Shown one piece after another: positions 34,951 through 44,147 of a stretch of DNA of 64,000 nucleotides. A program made the position numbers and the translations under genes. The DNA is from Antribacter soli (GTDB taxonomy: Bacteria > Actinomycetota > Actinomycetes > Actinomycetales > Cellulomonadaceae): assembly GCF_021568775.1 (NCBI RefSeq), contig NZ_JAKGSG010000046.1, positions 1 to 64,000 of the forward strand, given 5' to 3'. The stretch's first letter is position 1, and each line of letters begins with the position of its first letter. The notes under the pieces are model-generated. The model searched no databases. It saw nothing but the letters and a program-made list of their open reading frames with translations, and was not told the DNA's origin.

Positions 34951-36687
34951 ATGGTCACCCCCCGGCCCGCGACCACCGCCGCCCCCGCAGAACCTCACCG
35001 CGCCACCGCGACGGTCCGCCCGCCGCGCGCCACGAAGCCCAACGGCCAGTGGAAGGTCGACGGCACTGCGCCGTTGAACCACAACGAGGAGTTCAAGCAG
35101 GAGAGCGACCCCCTCGAGGTCCGGGCGCGCATCGAGCAGACCTATGCGCGGGAGGGCTTCGACTCCATCCCGGGTGACGACCTGCACGGCCGGTTCCGCT
35201 GGTGGGGCCTGTACACGCAGCGCAAGCCGGGGATCGACGGCGGCCGCACGGCGACGCTGGAGCCGCACGAGCTCGAGGACCGCTACTTCATGCTGCGCGT
35301 CCGTATCGACGGCGGCGCCCTGACCACGGAGCAGCTGCGCACGATCGCCGGCATCAGCCGGGACTTCGGCAGGGGCTCCGCGGACCTGACGGACCGGCAG
35401 AACATCCAGCTCCACTGGATCCAGGTCGAGGACGTGCCGGAGATCTGGCGCCGCCTCGAGTCGGTCGGGCTCAGCACCACGGAGGCCTGCGGCGACGTCC
35501 CCCGCGTGATCCTGGGCAGCCCGGTCGCCGGCGTCGCGAAGGACGAGCTCATCGACCCGACGCCGATCATCAACGAGATCCAGGAACGATGGATCGGCGA
35601 CCCGGAGCTGTCGAACCTCCCCCGCAAGTTCAAGAGCGCGATCACTGGCCACCCGAGCCAGGACGTGGTGCACGAGATCAACGACATCTCGTTCGTCGCG
35701 GTGCAGCACCCCGAGCTCGGGATCGGCTACGACCTCTGGGTGGGCGGCGGCCTGTCGACGGCGCCGCGCCTCGCGGAGCGGCTGGGTGTGTTCGTCACCC
35801 CGGAGGACGCCCCCGAGGTCTGGTACGGCGTCGTCCGCATCTTCCGCGACTACGGCTACCGCCGGCTGCGCAACAAGGCGCGCCTGAAGTTCCTTCTCGC
35901 GGACTGGGGTCCGGCGAAGTTCCGGCAGATTCTCGAGGACGAGTACCTGGGCCGTGCCCTGCCGGACGGCCCGGCAGCGCCGGTCCCCGACCAGCAGGGC
36001 GACCACGTGGGTGTGCACGAGCAGAAGGACGGGCGCTTCTACGTGGGAGTCGCGCCGACGGTGGGCCGCGTGTCGGGCGACATCCTCGCCTCCGTCGCCG
36101 ACGTCGCCGAGGCGCACGGCTCCCTCCGGGTCCGCCTCACCCCGCACCAGAAGCTCGTGGTCCTGGACGTGGCCGCCGAGAAGGTCGAGTCCCTGGTCAC
36201 GGAGCTCGACGCCCTCGGCCTGCAGGCGAACCCGAGCCAGTTCCGCCGCCGCACCATCGCCTGCACCGGCATCGAGTACTGCAAGCTCGCGATCGTCGAG
36301 ACCAAGGCGACCGCCGCGACGGCGATCACGCAGCTGGAGGAGCGACTGGGCGACGTGTCGGCGCTCAAGCCGATCAGCCTGCACGTCAACGGCTGCCCCA
36401 ACTCGTGCGCACGCATCCAGACGGCCGACATCGGCCTCAAGGGCCAGCTCGTCACGGACGACGACGGCAGCCAGGTGCCCGGCTTCCAGGTGCACCTGGG
36501 CGGCGGCCTCGCCTCGCAGGACCGCGAGGAGGCCGGCCTGGGCCGGACCGTCCGCGGTCTGAAGGTCACGGCCGACGGCATCGCTGACTACGTGGAGCGC
36601 GTCGTGACCCGCTTCGAGAAGGACCGCGACGGCGACGAGACGTTCGCGCAGTGGGCACACCGGGCCGACGAGGAGTCGTTGCGATGA
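34951..36687 (+). CDS. Ferredoxin-dependent assimilatory sulfite (nitrite/sulfite) reductase
   Basis: A 578-residue siroheme/[4Fe-4S] enzyme that reduces sulfite to sulfide with six electrons from ferredoxin. Two ferrodoxin-like half domains and two catalytic domains are visible. Cluster and siroheme ligands are in TIACTGIEYCKLA and NGCPNSCAR near residues 433-490. The sulfur context (cysH next, siroheme synthase at the operon end) favours sulfite over nitrite. The start is preceded by the sequestered GAGGAT. It overlaps cysH by ATGA. Symbol usage (sir, nirA, cysI) varies, so none is given. Confidence 0.92.
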   Translation: MVTPRPATTAAPAEPHRATATVRPPRATKPNGQWKVDGTAPLNHNEEFKQESDPLEVRARIEQTYAREGFDSIPGDDLHGRFRWWGLYTQRKPGIDGGRTATLEPHELEDRYFMLRVRIDGGALTTEQLRTIAGISRDFGRGSADLTDRQNIQLHWIQVEDVPEIWRRLESVGLSTTEACGDVPRVILGSPVAGVAKDELIDPTPIINEIQERWIGDPELSNLPRKFKSAITGHPSQDVVHEINDISFVAVQHPELGIGYDLWVGGGLSTAPRLAERLGVFVTPEDAPEVWYGVVRIFRDYGYRRLRNKARLKFLLADWGPAKFRQILEDEYLGRALPDGPAAPVPDQQGDHVGVHEQKDGRFYVGVAPTVGRVSGDILASVADVAEAHGSLRVRLTPHQKLVVLDVAAEKVESLVTELDALGLQANPSQFRRRTIACTGIEYCKLAIVETKATAATAITQLEERLGDVSALKPISLHVNGCPNSCARIQTADIGLKGQLVTDDDGSQVPGFQVHLGGGLASQDREEAGLGRTVRGLKVTADGIADYVERVVTRFEKDRDGDETFAQWAHRADEESLR

Positions 36688-37541
36688 CCGCCGAGACGAC
36701 GTCGGACAACCGGCTGGCGCAGCTCCGCGCCCGCGCGCAGGCGCGCCAGGCGGCGCGCACCGCAGCCCGCGAGGCCTACGAGGCGCAGCGCGCCGGGGGC
36801 TCCCGACGACGGCGGAGCCTCGACGAGCTGCGCGCCATCGCCGCGCGTGGTCAGGCGGAGCTGCACGGCGCCGGCTTCCCCGGTGCCGCACCGGACGCCA
36901 CCGCGGAGGCGACGGCCGAGCAGGTCGTCGCGTGGGCGGTGCGCGAGTTCGGTCCGGGGCTGGCCGTGGCGTCCTCGATGCAGGACACGGTGCTGGCGCA
37001 CCTCGTCTCGCAGCAGCTCCCGTGGGTGGACGTGCTGTTCGGCGACACCGGGTACCACTTCGCGGAGACGCTCGGCACGCGGGGCGCCGTCGAGCTGGAC
37101 CTCGACGTGCACGTCGTGGACGTGAAGCCGAGGCTGTCGGTGGAACAGCAGGACGCCGCCCACGGCAAGGACCTGTTCGCGCGTGACCCGGAGGCCTGCT
37201 GCGCGATGCGCAAGGTCGCCCCGATGCACGACGCCCTGCAGGGTTACGAGGCGTGGGCGACGGGGCTCCGGCGCGGCGAGTCCGCGTCGCGGGCCACGGC
37301 ACCGCTCGTGACGTTCGACGAGAAGAACGGCGTCGTGAAGATCAACCCGCTCGCGGGCTGGTCCGACGACCAGGTGGCCGACTACGTGCGGCAGCACGGC
37401 CTGATCGTCAACCCGCTGCTGTCGGAGGGCTACCCGTCGATCGGGTGCGAGCCGTGCACGCGGCGCGTGGAGGCCGGGGCGGACTCCCGCTCGGGCCGCT
37501 GGGCCGGGCTCGACAAGACCGAGTGCGGGTTGCACGTATGA
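36684..37541 (+). CDS. cysH: APS/PAPS reductase with iron-sulfur cluster
   Basis: CysH reduces adenylyl- or phosphoadenylyl-sulfate to sulfite. The 285 residues contain the PP-loop fold (LAVASSMQDTVLAHLV) and VLFGDTGYHFAET. The Cys pairs EACCAMRKV and GCEPCTRRV indicate a [4Fe-4S] cluster, which points to use of APS, as in most bacteria outside enterics. The catalytic Cys is in the C-terminal KTECGLHV. It starts at ATG overlapping the previous stop. Notably, no cysD/cysN sulfate activation genes follow; they must lie elsewhere or be absent. Confidence 0.93.
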   Translation: MTAETTSDNRLAQLRARAQARQAARTAAREAYEAQRAGGSRRRRSLDELRAIAARGQAELHGAGFPGAAPDATAEATAEQVVAWAVREFGPGLAVASSMQDTVLAHLVSQQLPWVDVLFGDTGYHFAETLGTRGAVELDLDVHVVDVKPRLSVEQQDAAHGKDLFARDPEACCAMRKVAPMHDALQGYEAWATGLRRGESASRATAPLVTFDEKNGVVKINPLAGWSDDQVADYVRQHGLIVNPLLSEGYPSIGCEPCTRRVEAGADSRSGRWAGLDKTECGLHV

Positions 37542-37570
37542 GCACCGCACGACCGAGAAAGAGGAGCGAG

Positions 37571-37666
37571 ATGAGCGTTCGACCGGTGAACCCGGCGCGA
37601 ACCGCGGGCATGGCAGTCGGGACGACCACGGCGTGCGTGCGATGTCGGCGCGCGCCTCGACCCTGA
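37571..37666 (+). CDS. Second Cys-containing small ORF, possible leader peptide
   Basis: A 31-codon ORF begins MSVRPVNPARTAGMAVG and ends ACVRCRRAPRP with two Cys near the C-terminus. GAGGAG stands four to nine bases before ATG 37571. An in-frame ATG at 37538 overlapping the cysH stop would add eleven residues. It ends 44 bases before the binding-protein gene, and a GACTC/GAGTC hairpin (37680-37693) and the GAAGGA site lie between. It could tune transporter translation to cysteine supply. Translation is not proven. Confidence 0.45.
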   Translation: MSVRPVNPARTAGMAVGTTTACVRCRRAPRP

Positions 37667-37710
37667 CCCTCTCCCCCCGACTCATCCGAGTCAGACTCCG
37701 AAGGACCACC

Positions 37711-38814
37711 ATGACCAAGCAGTCCCCCGCCCGCGCCCCCTACGCACACCGGATCGCGGCCGCCGTCGCCGCCCTCCCCCTGGTGCTCGGGCTCGCCGCC
37801 TGCGGCGGGAGCTCCGCGGCCGACTCCGACTCCGACGCCGGTGCCTCGACCGGCCCGGCGGCCGAGCTGCGGCTCGGCTACTTCGCGAACGTCACCCATG
37901 CGCCCGCCCTCGTGGGCGTCGCGGGCGGCCACTTCGAGGACGCCCTGGGCGAGACGAAGCTCACCACGCAGGTGTTCAACGCCGGCCCGGCCGCGATCGA
38001 GGCACTCAACGCGGGCGCCATCGACGCGACCTTCATCGGCCCGAACCCGGCCATCAACGCGTACGTGAAGTCGAACGGCGAGTCGGTGCGGATCGTCTCC
38101 GGCTCGACGTCGGGCGGCGCCCAGCTCGTCGTCCGCGAGGGGATCGACTCGCCGGAGGACCTCAAGGGCACGGCGATCGCGACGCCGCAGCTCGGCGGCA
38201 CGCAGGACGTCGCTCTCCGCGCCTGGCTCAGCGAGCAGGGCCTCGCGAACGACCTCCAGGGCGGCGGCGACGTCGCGGTCACCCCGACCGAGAACGCGCA
38301 GACGCTCACGCTCTTCCAGAACGGCGAGATCGACGGCGCCTGGGTCCCCGAGCCCTGGGCCTCCCGCCTGGTGCTCGACGCCGGAGCGCACGTCCTGGTC
38401 GACGAGGCCGACCTGTGGGACGACGGCGAGTTCCTCACCACTCACCTCATCGTCGCCACGGAGTACCTGGAGCAGCACCCTGAGACCGTCGAGGCGCTGA
38501 TCCGGGGCGAGCTCGCCGCGATCGACGCCATCGAGGCCGACACCGAGCAGGCCAAGGTGCTGGTCAACGGCGAGATCGAGAAGGAGTCGGGCAAGCCGCT
38601 CTCGGACGCGGTGCTCGACCGGGCCTTCGAGAACATCTCGTTCACGGTCGACCCGCTCGCCGGCACCCTGGACCAGCTCCTCGCCGACGGCGTCACCGCC
38701 GGCACCACCCAGGAGGCCGACCTGAACGGCATCTACGACCTGTCGATCCTCAACAGCGTGCTCGCTGACGAGGGTCGTGACCCGGTCTCCGCGGCCGGCC
38801 TCGGCAAGGAGTAG
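37711..38814 (+). CDS. ABC transporter substrate-binding lipoprotein, sulfonate type
   Basis: A 367-residue exported lipoprotein. The signal peptide ends in the lipobox LGLAAC (Cys 31), followed by a Ser/Asp-rich tether. The mature domain is of the SsuA/TauA/NMT1 class: LRLGYFANVTHAPALVGVAGG, EALNAGAIDATFIGPNPAINAY and GGTQDVALRAWL. Its place after cysH and before an ABC ATPase and permease argues for sulfonate or other organosulfur import; sulfate uptake is another possibility. ATG 37711 follows GAAGGA. Confidence 0.88.
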   Translation: MTKQSPARAPYAHRIAAAVAALPLVLGLAACGGSSAADSDSDAGASTGPAAELRLGYFANVTHAPALVGVAGGHFEDALGETKLTTQVFNAGPAAIEALNAGAIDATFIGPNPAINAYVKSNGESVRIVSGSTSGGAQLVVREGIDSPEDLKGTAIATPQLGGTQDVALRAWLSEQGLANDLQGGGDVAVTPTENAQTLTLFQNGEIDGAWVPEPWASRLVLDAGAHVLVDEADLWDDGEFLTTHLIVATEYLEQHPETVEALIRGELAAIDAIEADTEQAKVLVNGEIEKESGKPLSDAVLDRAFENISFTVDPLAGTLDQLLADGVTAGTTQEADLNGIYDLSILNSVLADEGRDPVSAAGLGKE

Positions 38815-38819
38815 TCCGC

Positions 38820-39629
38820 ATGACCACCACCACGTTCCCCGCGTCGGGTACCGGCACCGCCGTCGAGACCGCGCCCGCCGTCCGGCTCCGCGGCCTGACC
38901 AAGCGGTTCGCCCCCGACGGCCCGCCCGTCCTGGACGGGATCGACCTCGACATCGCGCCGGGCGAGTTCGTGTGCCTGCTCGGCGCGTCCGGGTGCGGCA
39001 AGTCCACGCTGCTCAACATCGTGGCCGGGCTCGAGGCACCCACCGCGGGGGACGTGGAGGTGGGCGGGGCGGCCCCCGGTAAGGGCGCCGCCCTGATGTT
39101 CCAGGACTCGGCCCTGTTCCCGTGGCTCACCGCGGGCCGCAACATCGAGCTGGCGCTCAAGCTCCGTGGCGTGCCGCGAGCGGAGCGCGAGCAGCGCGTC
39201 GAGGAGCTGCTCGCCCTGGTGCGCCTCGACGGCGCCGCCGGCAAGCGCGTCCACGAGCTGTCGGGCGGCATGCGCCAGCGCGTCGCCCTCGCGCGGGCCC
39301 TCGCCCAGGAGCGGGACGTCCTGCTCATGGACGAGCCGTTCGCCGCGCTCGACGCCATCACCCGCGACCTGCTGCACGACGAGCTGGAGCGCATCTGGAC
39401 GACCACCGGTCGCACCGTCGTCTTCATCACCCACAACGTCCGCGAGGCGGTCCGGCTGGGGCAGCGGGTGCTGCTCATGTCGTCCCGCCCGGGACGGATC
39501 GTGCGGGAGTGGCCCGTGACCCCTGCCGGTGAGCACGAGAAGCGCCGGATCGAGTCGCCGCAGGTCTCCGCCCTGTCCATCGAGATCACGGACCACCTGC
39601 GTGAGGAGATCCGCCGCCATGCTCGCTGA
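38820..39629 (+). CDS. ABC transporter ATP-binding protein, sulfonate type
   Basis: A 269-residue ATPase with Walker A GASGCGKSTLLN (residues about 58-69), Q-loop FQDSALFPWL, signature LSGGMRQRVALARAL, Walker B VLLMDEPFAALD and H-loop FITHNVREA. This fits the SsuB/TauB/nitrate-type importers. It starts five bases after the binding-protein stop and overlaps the permease gene by 11 bases. Confidence 0.92.
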   Translation: MTTTTFPASGTGTAVETAPAVRLRGLTKRFAPDGPPVLDGIDLDIAPGEFVCLLGASGCGKSTLLNIVAGLEAPTAGDVEVGGAAPGKGAALMFQDSALFPWLTAGRNIELALKLRGVPRAEREQRVEELLALVRLDGAAGKRVHELSGGMRQRVALARALAQERDVLLMDEPFAALDAITRDLLHDELERIWTTTGRTVVFITHNVREAVRLGQRVLLMSSRPGRIVREWPVTPAGEHEKRRIESPQVSALSIEITDHLREEIRRHAR

Positions 39630-40566
39630 GGAAGAGATCACGCCGGCCCGCCCGGCCGGCGCCCGGGGCGACTCGGTGCGCCCGGGCGACCAGCCGGCGT
39701 CGGGCTCGACGACCGACCTGGCCGACGTCGAGGCCGGCCGCGACGTCCTCCAGACCGCGACGGCCCCGGTCCGACGCCGGGGCGCCGCCGCGCTGCGGGC
39801 CGTCTACCCGCCCGTGCTGGCGGTCGTGCTGCTGCTCGCCGTGTGGCAGGTCGTCGTGTGGCTCGAGGTGCAGCCCATCTGGAACCTGCCCGGCCCGCGC
39901 GAGGTGGCCGAGGCGCTCGCCCGCGCGACCGCGTCCGGCACGATGTGGGAGGCGCTCGGCACGTCGCTCTCGCGCGGCGTGCTCGGGTTCCTGGCGGCGG
40001 TGGCCATCGGGACGCCGCTGGGCATCATCGTGGCGCGGGTGCGCTGGGTGCGTGTCACGTTCGGGCCGATCATCACCGGCCTGCAGGTGCTGCCGTCCGT
40101 CGCGTGGGTGCCGGCGGCGATCATCTGGTTCGGGCTCTCGGACGCGACCGTGTACTTCGTGGTGCTCATGGGCGCCGTGCCGTCCGTCGTGAACGGGCTG
40201 GTCGCCGGGGTGGATCAGGTGCCGCCGCTGTTCCGGCGGGTCGGGCGCGTGCTCGGCGCCGGACCGGTCGCGCTGGTCAAGGACGTGATCCTGCCCGCCG
40301 CGCTACCCGGCTACCTGGCCGGGCTCAAGCAGGGCTGGGCGTTCTCCTGGCGCTCCCTCATGGCGGCGGAGATCATCGCGGTCGGCGGGTCGATCGGGTT
40401 CGGCCTGGGCGCTCTGCTCCAGCAGGGGCGCGAGCTCGCCGACATGTCGATCGTGTTCGTCGCCATCATCCTGATCCTTGTGGTGGGCATCGTGATCGAG
40501 CTCGTGTTCTTCGCGCCCATCGAACGCACCATCCTGCGCCGCCGCGGGCTGGCCACCGATGCCTGA
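39619..40566 (+). CDS. ABC transporter permease, sulfonate type
   Basis: A 315-residue membrane protein with about six helices and a long charged N-terminus (about 55 residues). The EAA loop, GAGPVALVKDVILPAALPGYLAG, interacts with the ATPase (quoted in part as VILPAALPGYLAG). It resembles SsuC/TauC. The start at 39619 overlaps the ATPase gene, implying coupled translation. It overlaps the next gene by eight bases. Confidence 0.9.
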   Translation: MLAEEEITPARPAGARGDSVRPGDQPASGSTTDLADVEAGRDVLQTATAPVRRRGAAALRAVYPPVLAVVLLLAVWQVVVWLEVQPIWNLPGPREVAEALARATASGTMWEALGTSLSRGVLGFLAAVAIGTPLGIIVARVRWVRVTFGPIITGLQVLPSVAWVPAAIIWFGLSDATVYFVVLMGAVPSVVNGLVAGVDQVPPLFRRVGRVLGAGPVALVKDVILPAALPGYLAGLKQGWAFSWRSLMAAEIIAVGGSIGFGLGALLQQGRELADMSIVFVAIILILVVGIVIELVFFAPIERTILRRRGLATDA

Positions 40567-41812
40567 GCAGCGCCTCCCGCAGGGTCCAGGCGTCCCCCGG
40601 CCGGGCGGAAGCCCAGGAAGCCCTGACGTCTACCCCTTGGGGCTGCGCGTCACCGGCCGGCTCGTCGTCGTGGTGGGCGGCGGGCCGGTCGCGGCGCGCC
40701 GCGTGCGCGGTCTCGTCGCAGCCGGGGCGCAGGTCCGGGTCGTGGCGCCCGCGGCGGTTCCGGAGATCGCGGAGGCGGACGTCGAGCTGGTCCTGCGCGA
40801 CTACCGCGCCGGCGACCTCGACGGCGCCTGGCTGGTGCACACCGCGACGGGCGACGCCGCGGTGGATGCACGGGTGGCGGCGGACGCGGAGGCGTCGCGC
40901 ACGTTCTGCATCACCGCGGGCGACGCCGAGCTCGGCACGGCGTGGGTCCCGGCAGTCGCTCGGACGGGCTCGGACCGCGAGGAGGTGACCGTCGCCGTGT
41001 CGGCCGGGCGCGACCCGCGGCGGGCGCAGCGCATCCGCGACGCGGTCGCCGCGCAGCTCGAGTCGGGGGCGCTGCCGCTGCGGCGGGTCCGGCCGACGAC
41101 GTCGGCGGGCACGCCCGGGCGCGTGGCGCTCGTCGGGGGCGGGCCGGGCGACCCGGGCCTGATCACGGCCCGGGGCCGCACGCTGCTCGCGCAGGCGGAC
41201 GTCGTCGTGGTCGACCGGCTCGGGCCGCGCTCCCTCCTGGAGACTCTCGCGCCCGACGTCGAGGTGGTCGACGTCGGCAAGACGTCCGGCAACCACCCCG
41301 TGCCGCAGGACGAGATCAACGCCCTGCTGGTGCAGCACGCCCTCGCGGGCCGCGACGTCGTGCGCCTCAAGGGCGGCGACCCGTACGTGCTGGGCCGCGG
41401 CGGGGAGGAGCTGGCCGCGTGCCGTGCCCACGGCATCGAGGTCGAGGTCGTCCCGGGCGTCACGTCGGCGGTGGCGGTGCCCGCCGCTGCCGGCATCCCG
41501 GTGACGCACCGCGGCGTCGCGCGCGGGTTCAGCGTCTTGACCGGGCACGACGGCGCCGCGTCGGTCCCCGGCGGGCCCGACCACACGCTCGTGCTCCTCA
41601 TGGGTGTCTCGCGGCTCGCGGACACCGCGGCCGCGCTCGTCACGGCCGAGCGGCCCGCCGAGACGCCGGTCGCGGTCGTGGAGGACGGCGGACGCCGCAC
41701 CACCGTCGGGACCCTCGCGACGATCGCAGCCCGCGCGGCCGAGGCGGGCGTACGGCCGCCGGCGGTCGTGGTTGTGGGCGACGTCGTCCGGCTGCGCCCC
41801 GAGCCCCGGTAG
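40559..41812 (+). CDS. cobA: Siroheme synthase: uroporphyrinogen-III methyltransferase with precorrin-2 dehydrogenase domain
   Basis: A 417-residue fusion that makes siroheme precursors. The N-terminal domain (about 25-180) is a NAD-binding CysG-N type: LVVVVGGGPVAARRVRGL and a conserved FCITAGD. The C-terminal domain (about 190-415) is the SAM uroporphyrinogen methyltransferase with LVGGGPGDPGLITARG, VVDRLG, RLKGGDPYVLGRGGEE, EVVPGVTSAVAVPA and GIPVTHRG. Its overlap with the transporter permease and its operon with sulfite reductase explain its role: the reductase needs siroheme. A final ferrochelatase step could be done by this N-terminal domain or another enzyme. Confidence 0.93.
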   Translation: MPEQRLPQGPGVPRPGGSPGSPDVYPLGLRVTGRLVVVVGGGPVAARRVRGLVAAGAQVRVVAPAAVPEIAEADVELVLRDYRAGDLDGAWLVHTATGDAAVDARVAADAEASRTFCITAGDAELGTAWVPAVARTGSDREEVTVAVSAGRDPRRAQRIRDAVAAQLESGALPLRRVRPTTSAGTPGRVALVGGGPGDPGLITARGRTLLAQADVVVVDRLGPRSLLETLAPDVEVVDVGKTSGNHPVPQDEINALLVQHALAGRDVVRLKGGDPYVLGRGGEELAACRAHGIEVEVVPGVTSAVAVPAAAGIPVTHRGVARGFSVLTGHDGAASVPGGPDHTLVLLMGVSRLADTAAALVTAERPAETPVAVVEDGGRRTTVGTLATIAARAAEAGVRPPAVVVVGDVVRLRPEPR

Positions 41813-41831
41813 CCACCACCAGCGTTCAGGG

Positions 41832-42536
41832 TCACAGGAGCCGGCGCGCCGCCGCCCACCGCGTGAGCTCGTGCCGCGACGAGAGCTGCAGCTTGCGCAG
41901 CACCGCCGACACGTGGCTCTCCACCGTCTTGATCGAGATGAACAGCTCCGAGGCGACCTCGCGGTACGAGTAGCCACGCGCGATGAGCCGCATGACCTCC
42001 TGCTCGCGCTTGGAGAGCCGGTCGAGCTCGTCGTCGGCCACGGCGATGTCGCTCGCCCCCGTGCCGAACGCGTCCAGCACGAAGCCGGCCAGGCGCGGAG
42101 AGAAGACCGCGTCGCCCCCGGCGACCTGCAGCACCGACGACGACAGCTCCGGACCCGAGATGTTCTTCGTGACATACCCGCGCGCGCCGGCGCGGATCAC
42201 GGCCACGACGTCCTCGGCGGCGTCGGACACGGACAGCGCGAGGAACTTCACGTGGTCGCGCACGTCGGCGCAGCGCTGCACGACCTCTGCGCCGCCGCCC
42301 CCGTTCCCACCAGGCAGGTGCACGTCGAGCAGCACCACGGGCGGCTGGAACCGGTGCACGACGGCCACGGCCTGGTCCACGTCCGCCGCCTCGCCCACCA
42401 CGATCACGCGCTCGTCGAGGCTCGCCCGGACCCCGGTCCGGAAGAGGTGGTGGTCGTCCACGAGCACCACGGGCACGGGGCCGGTGGCACCCGTGTCGCC
42501 CGACGGCGGGGCGGTCGCTTCGGTCGGCTCGGTCAT
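41832..42536 (-). CDS. NarL/LuxR-family response regulator
   Basis: A 234-residue two-component regulator. The receiver domain starts VVLVDDHHLFRTGVRASL with phospho-acceptor Asp in VVLLDVHLPGG, a Gly-rich insertion (GGNGGGGAE) and the conserved Lys in GYVTKNIS. The HTH domain reads LSKREQEVMRLIARGYSYREVA and IKTVESHVSAVLRKL (quoted in part). It overlaps the upstream kinase gene (ATGA), so the two form a pair. Targets probably include the divergent PspC/LiaF genes. Confidence 0.92.
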   Translation of the reverse strand: MTEPTEATAPPSGDTGATGPVPVVLVDDHHLFRTGVRASLDERVIVVGEAADVDQAVAVVHRFQPPVVLLDVHLPGGNGGGGAEVVQRCADVRDHVKFLALSVSDAAEDVVAVIRAGARGYVTKNISGPELSSSVLQVAGGDAVFSPRLAGFVLDAFGTGASDIAVADDELDRLSKREQEVMRLIARGYSYREVASELFISIKTVESHVSAVLRKLQLSSRHELTRWAAARRLL

Positions 42537-44020
42537 GATGTCGCACCTTCCGTCGTCGACCCGTTGGTCGAGCTGGTCGAGACCCGCCGCGCCGCGCCGT
42601 TGGTCGCCGGGACCTCGGCGTAGAGCGGCATCCGCAGCCGCACCTCCGTACCCCAGCCGGGGCGGCTCTCCACCTCGGCCGAGCCGCCGCGCCGGCGCAC
42701 CCGCCCGAGGATGGACTCCCGCACGCCGAAGCGGTCCTGCGCGATGTCGTCGAGGTCGAACCCGTCGCCGCGGTCGCGGACGAAGACCTCCGCCGCGTCC
42801 GGCGCGACCTCCAGGTAGACGGAGACCGGCGGGCGGCCGTGCGCCACCGCGTTGACCAGCGCCTCGCGCGTCGCCTGGAGCAGGGCAGCGGTGCCGTCGG
42901 TCGGCACGCAGTCCCCGACGACCACGGCGTCGATCGTCGTGGGCGCGGCCGAGTCCTCGACGTCACCCACGAGCCCGCGCAGCTCGGCGGCGAGCGACGT
43001 GCCGGGCGCCTTCCTGTCGTCGTAGAGCCACTCGCGCAGCTCGCGCTCCTGCGCGCGGGCCATGCGCGAGACCGTGTCCGGGTCGTCGGCCCGGGCGCGG
43101 ATGAGCGCGAGGGTCTGCAGCACCGAGTCGTGAAGGTGGGCAGCGATGTCGGCGCGCTCCGCCTCGCGGGCGCGGGCCGCGCGCTCGTCGCCCAGCTCCC
43201 GGACGAGCCGCAACCAGACGGGCGCCAGCACGAGCGCGACGCCGGCCAGCACCGCGACCGACGACACCGTCGCCATGACGAGCGCGCCCAGCGGCGCCTC
43301 CTGGCCCACCAGGAAGAGCACGCCGACCACGACGAGCAGGATGCCCCCCACCAGGCGCAGCACCCCGGCACGAGTCCGGACGCCGATGCCGTCGCCCGGC
43401 ATCCCGAGCCACTGCCCGCGCTGCCGCGCGTCGAGCTGGCTCCAGGCGAGCGCCAGGCCGCCGAGCGCGATGAAGGCCGGCAGGGTCCAGGACGCCGCGG
43501 GGTCCCAGCCCGCCCGCACCGCGAGAAGGAGCGCCGCGCCGGACAGCAGGACCACGCCGATCGTGATGTCGCGGAGCGGGAGGCGCGTCACCGGCCCGGA
43601 CAGCCGCACGCGGCCCACCACCGAGTCGGGCGCGAACCGGGTCGAGGGTCGTGCGTACCCGCCCGGGGCCCCTGCAGGGCCGACGCCGGGTCCCGCGCCC
43701 GCCTCGGTCGCCACCCCCGCCGCGGCGGCCGTGTCCAGACGGGGCGCGAGCCGCTGCCGGGCCGTCGGGACCGCGTCCGGCGCGAACGGATCCCCCGAGG
43801 GGACCGTGACCCACCAGAACACGTACACGATGGCGCCGCCGCCGCCCGCGAGCGTCAGCAGGACCAGCATGAGCCGCACCAGCCCGACCGGTGCACCCAG
43901 GTGAGCGGCCAGACCCGCAGCGACCCCGCCCAGCACACGGCCCCGCCGCGGCCGCAGGAACGGCGGCCGGACGGTCGGTGCGGCGGGCGCCTCCGCGGGC
44001 GCCGGGATCGGCATCGTCAC
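42533..44020 (-). CDS. PspC-domain sensor histidine kinase
   Basis: A 495-residue membrane kinase. Residues about 20-75 form a PspC domain (RRGRVLGGVAAGLAAHLGAP and FWWVTVPSGDPF). Four to five further helices follow (about 140-260). The HisKA_3 dimerisation helix contains DIAAHLHDSVLQTLALI with the phospho-His, and the ATPase domain contains ATREALVNAVAHG (N box) and FVRDRGDGFDLDDI (G1). It resembles the LiaS/PspC kinases that sense envelope stress. GTG 44020 is used; an ATG two codons later is possible. The PspC domain is shared with the divergent gene. Confidence 0.9.
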   Translation of the reverse strand: MTMPIPAPAEAPAAPTVRPPFLRPRRGRVLGGVAAGLAAHLGAPVGLVRLMLVLLTLAGGGGAIVYVFWWVTVPSGDPFAPDAVPTARQRLAPRLDTAAAAGVATEAGAGPGVGPAGAPGGYARPSTRFAPDSVVGRVRLSGPVTRLPLRDITIGVVLLSGAALLLAVRAGWDPAASWTLPAFIALGGLALAWSQLDARQRGQWLGMPGDGIGVRTRAGVLRLVGGILLVVVGVLFLVGQEAPLGALVMATVSSVAVLAGVALVLAPVWLRLVRELGDERAARAREAERADIAAHLHDSVLQTLALIRARADDPDTVSRMARAQERELREWLYDDRKAPGTSLAAELRGLVGDVEDSAAPTTIDAVVVGDCVPTDGTAALLQATREALVNAVAHGRPPVSVYLEVAPDAAEVFVRDRGDGFDLDDIAQDRFGVRESILGRVRRRGGSAEVESRPGWGTEVRLRMPLYAEVPATNGAARRVSTSSTNGSTTEGATS

Positions 44021-44147
44021 CCCCCGATCGTGGCACGTCCTGGGTCCCCGGAGCGCACCCCTGCCGGGATTTCAGGGTCCCGGGGGAGGCGAACCAGGGT
44101 CGGTTCAGGGCAGGCACCCATGTTGTTCGCGCGCGACGTCGACCAGC

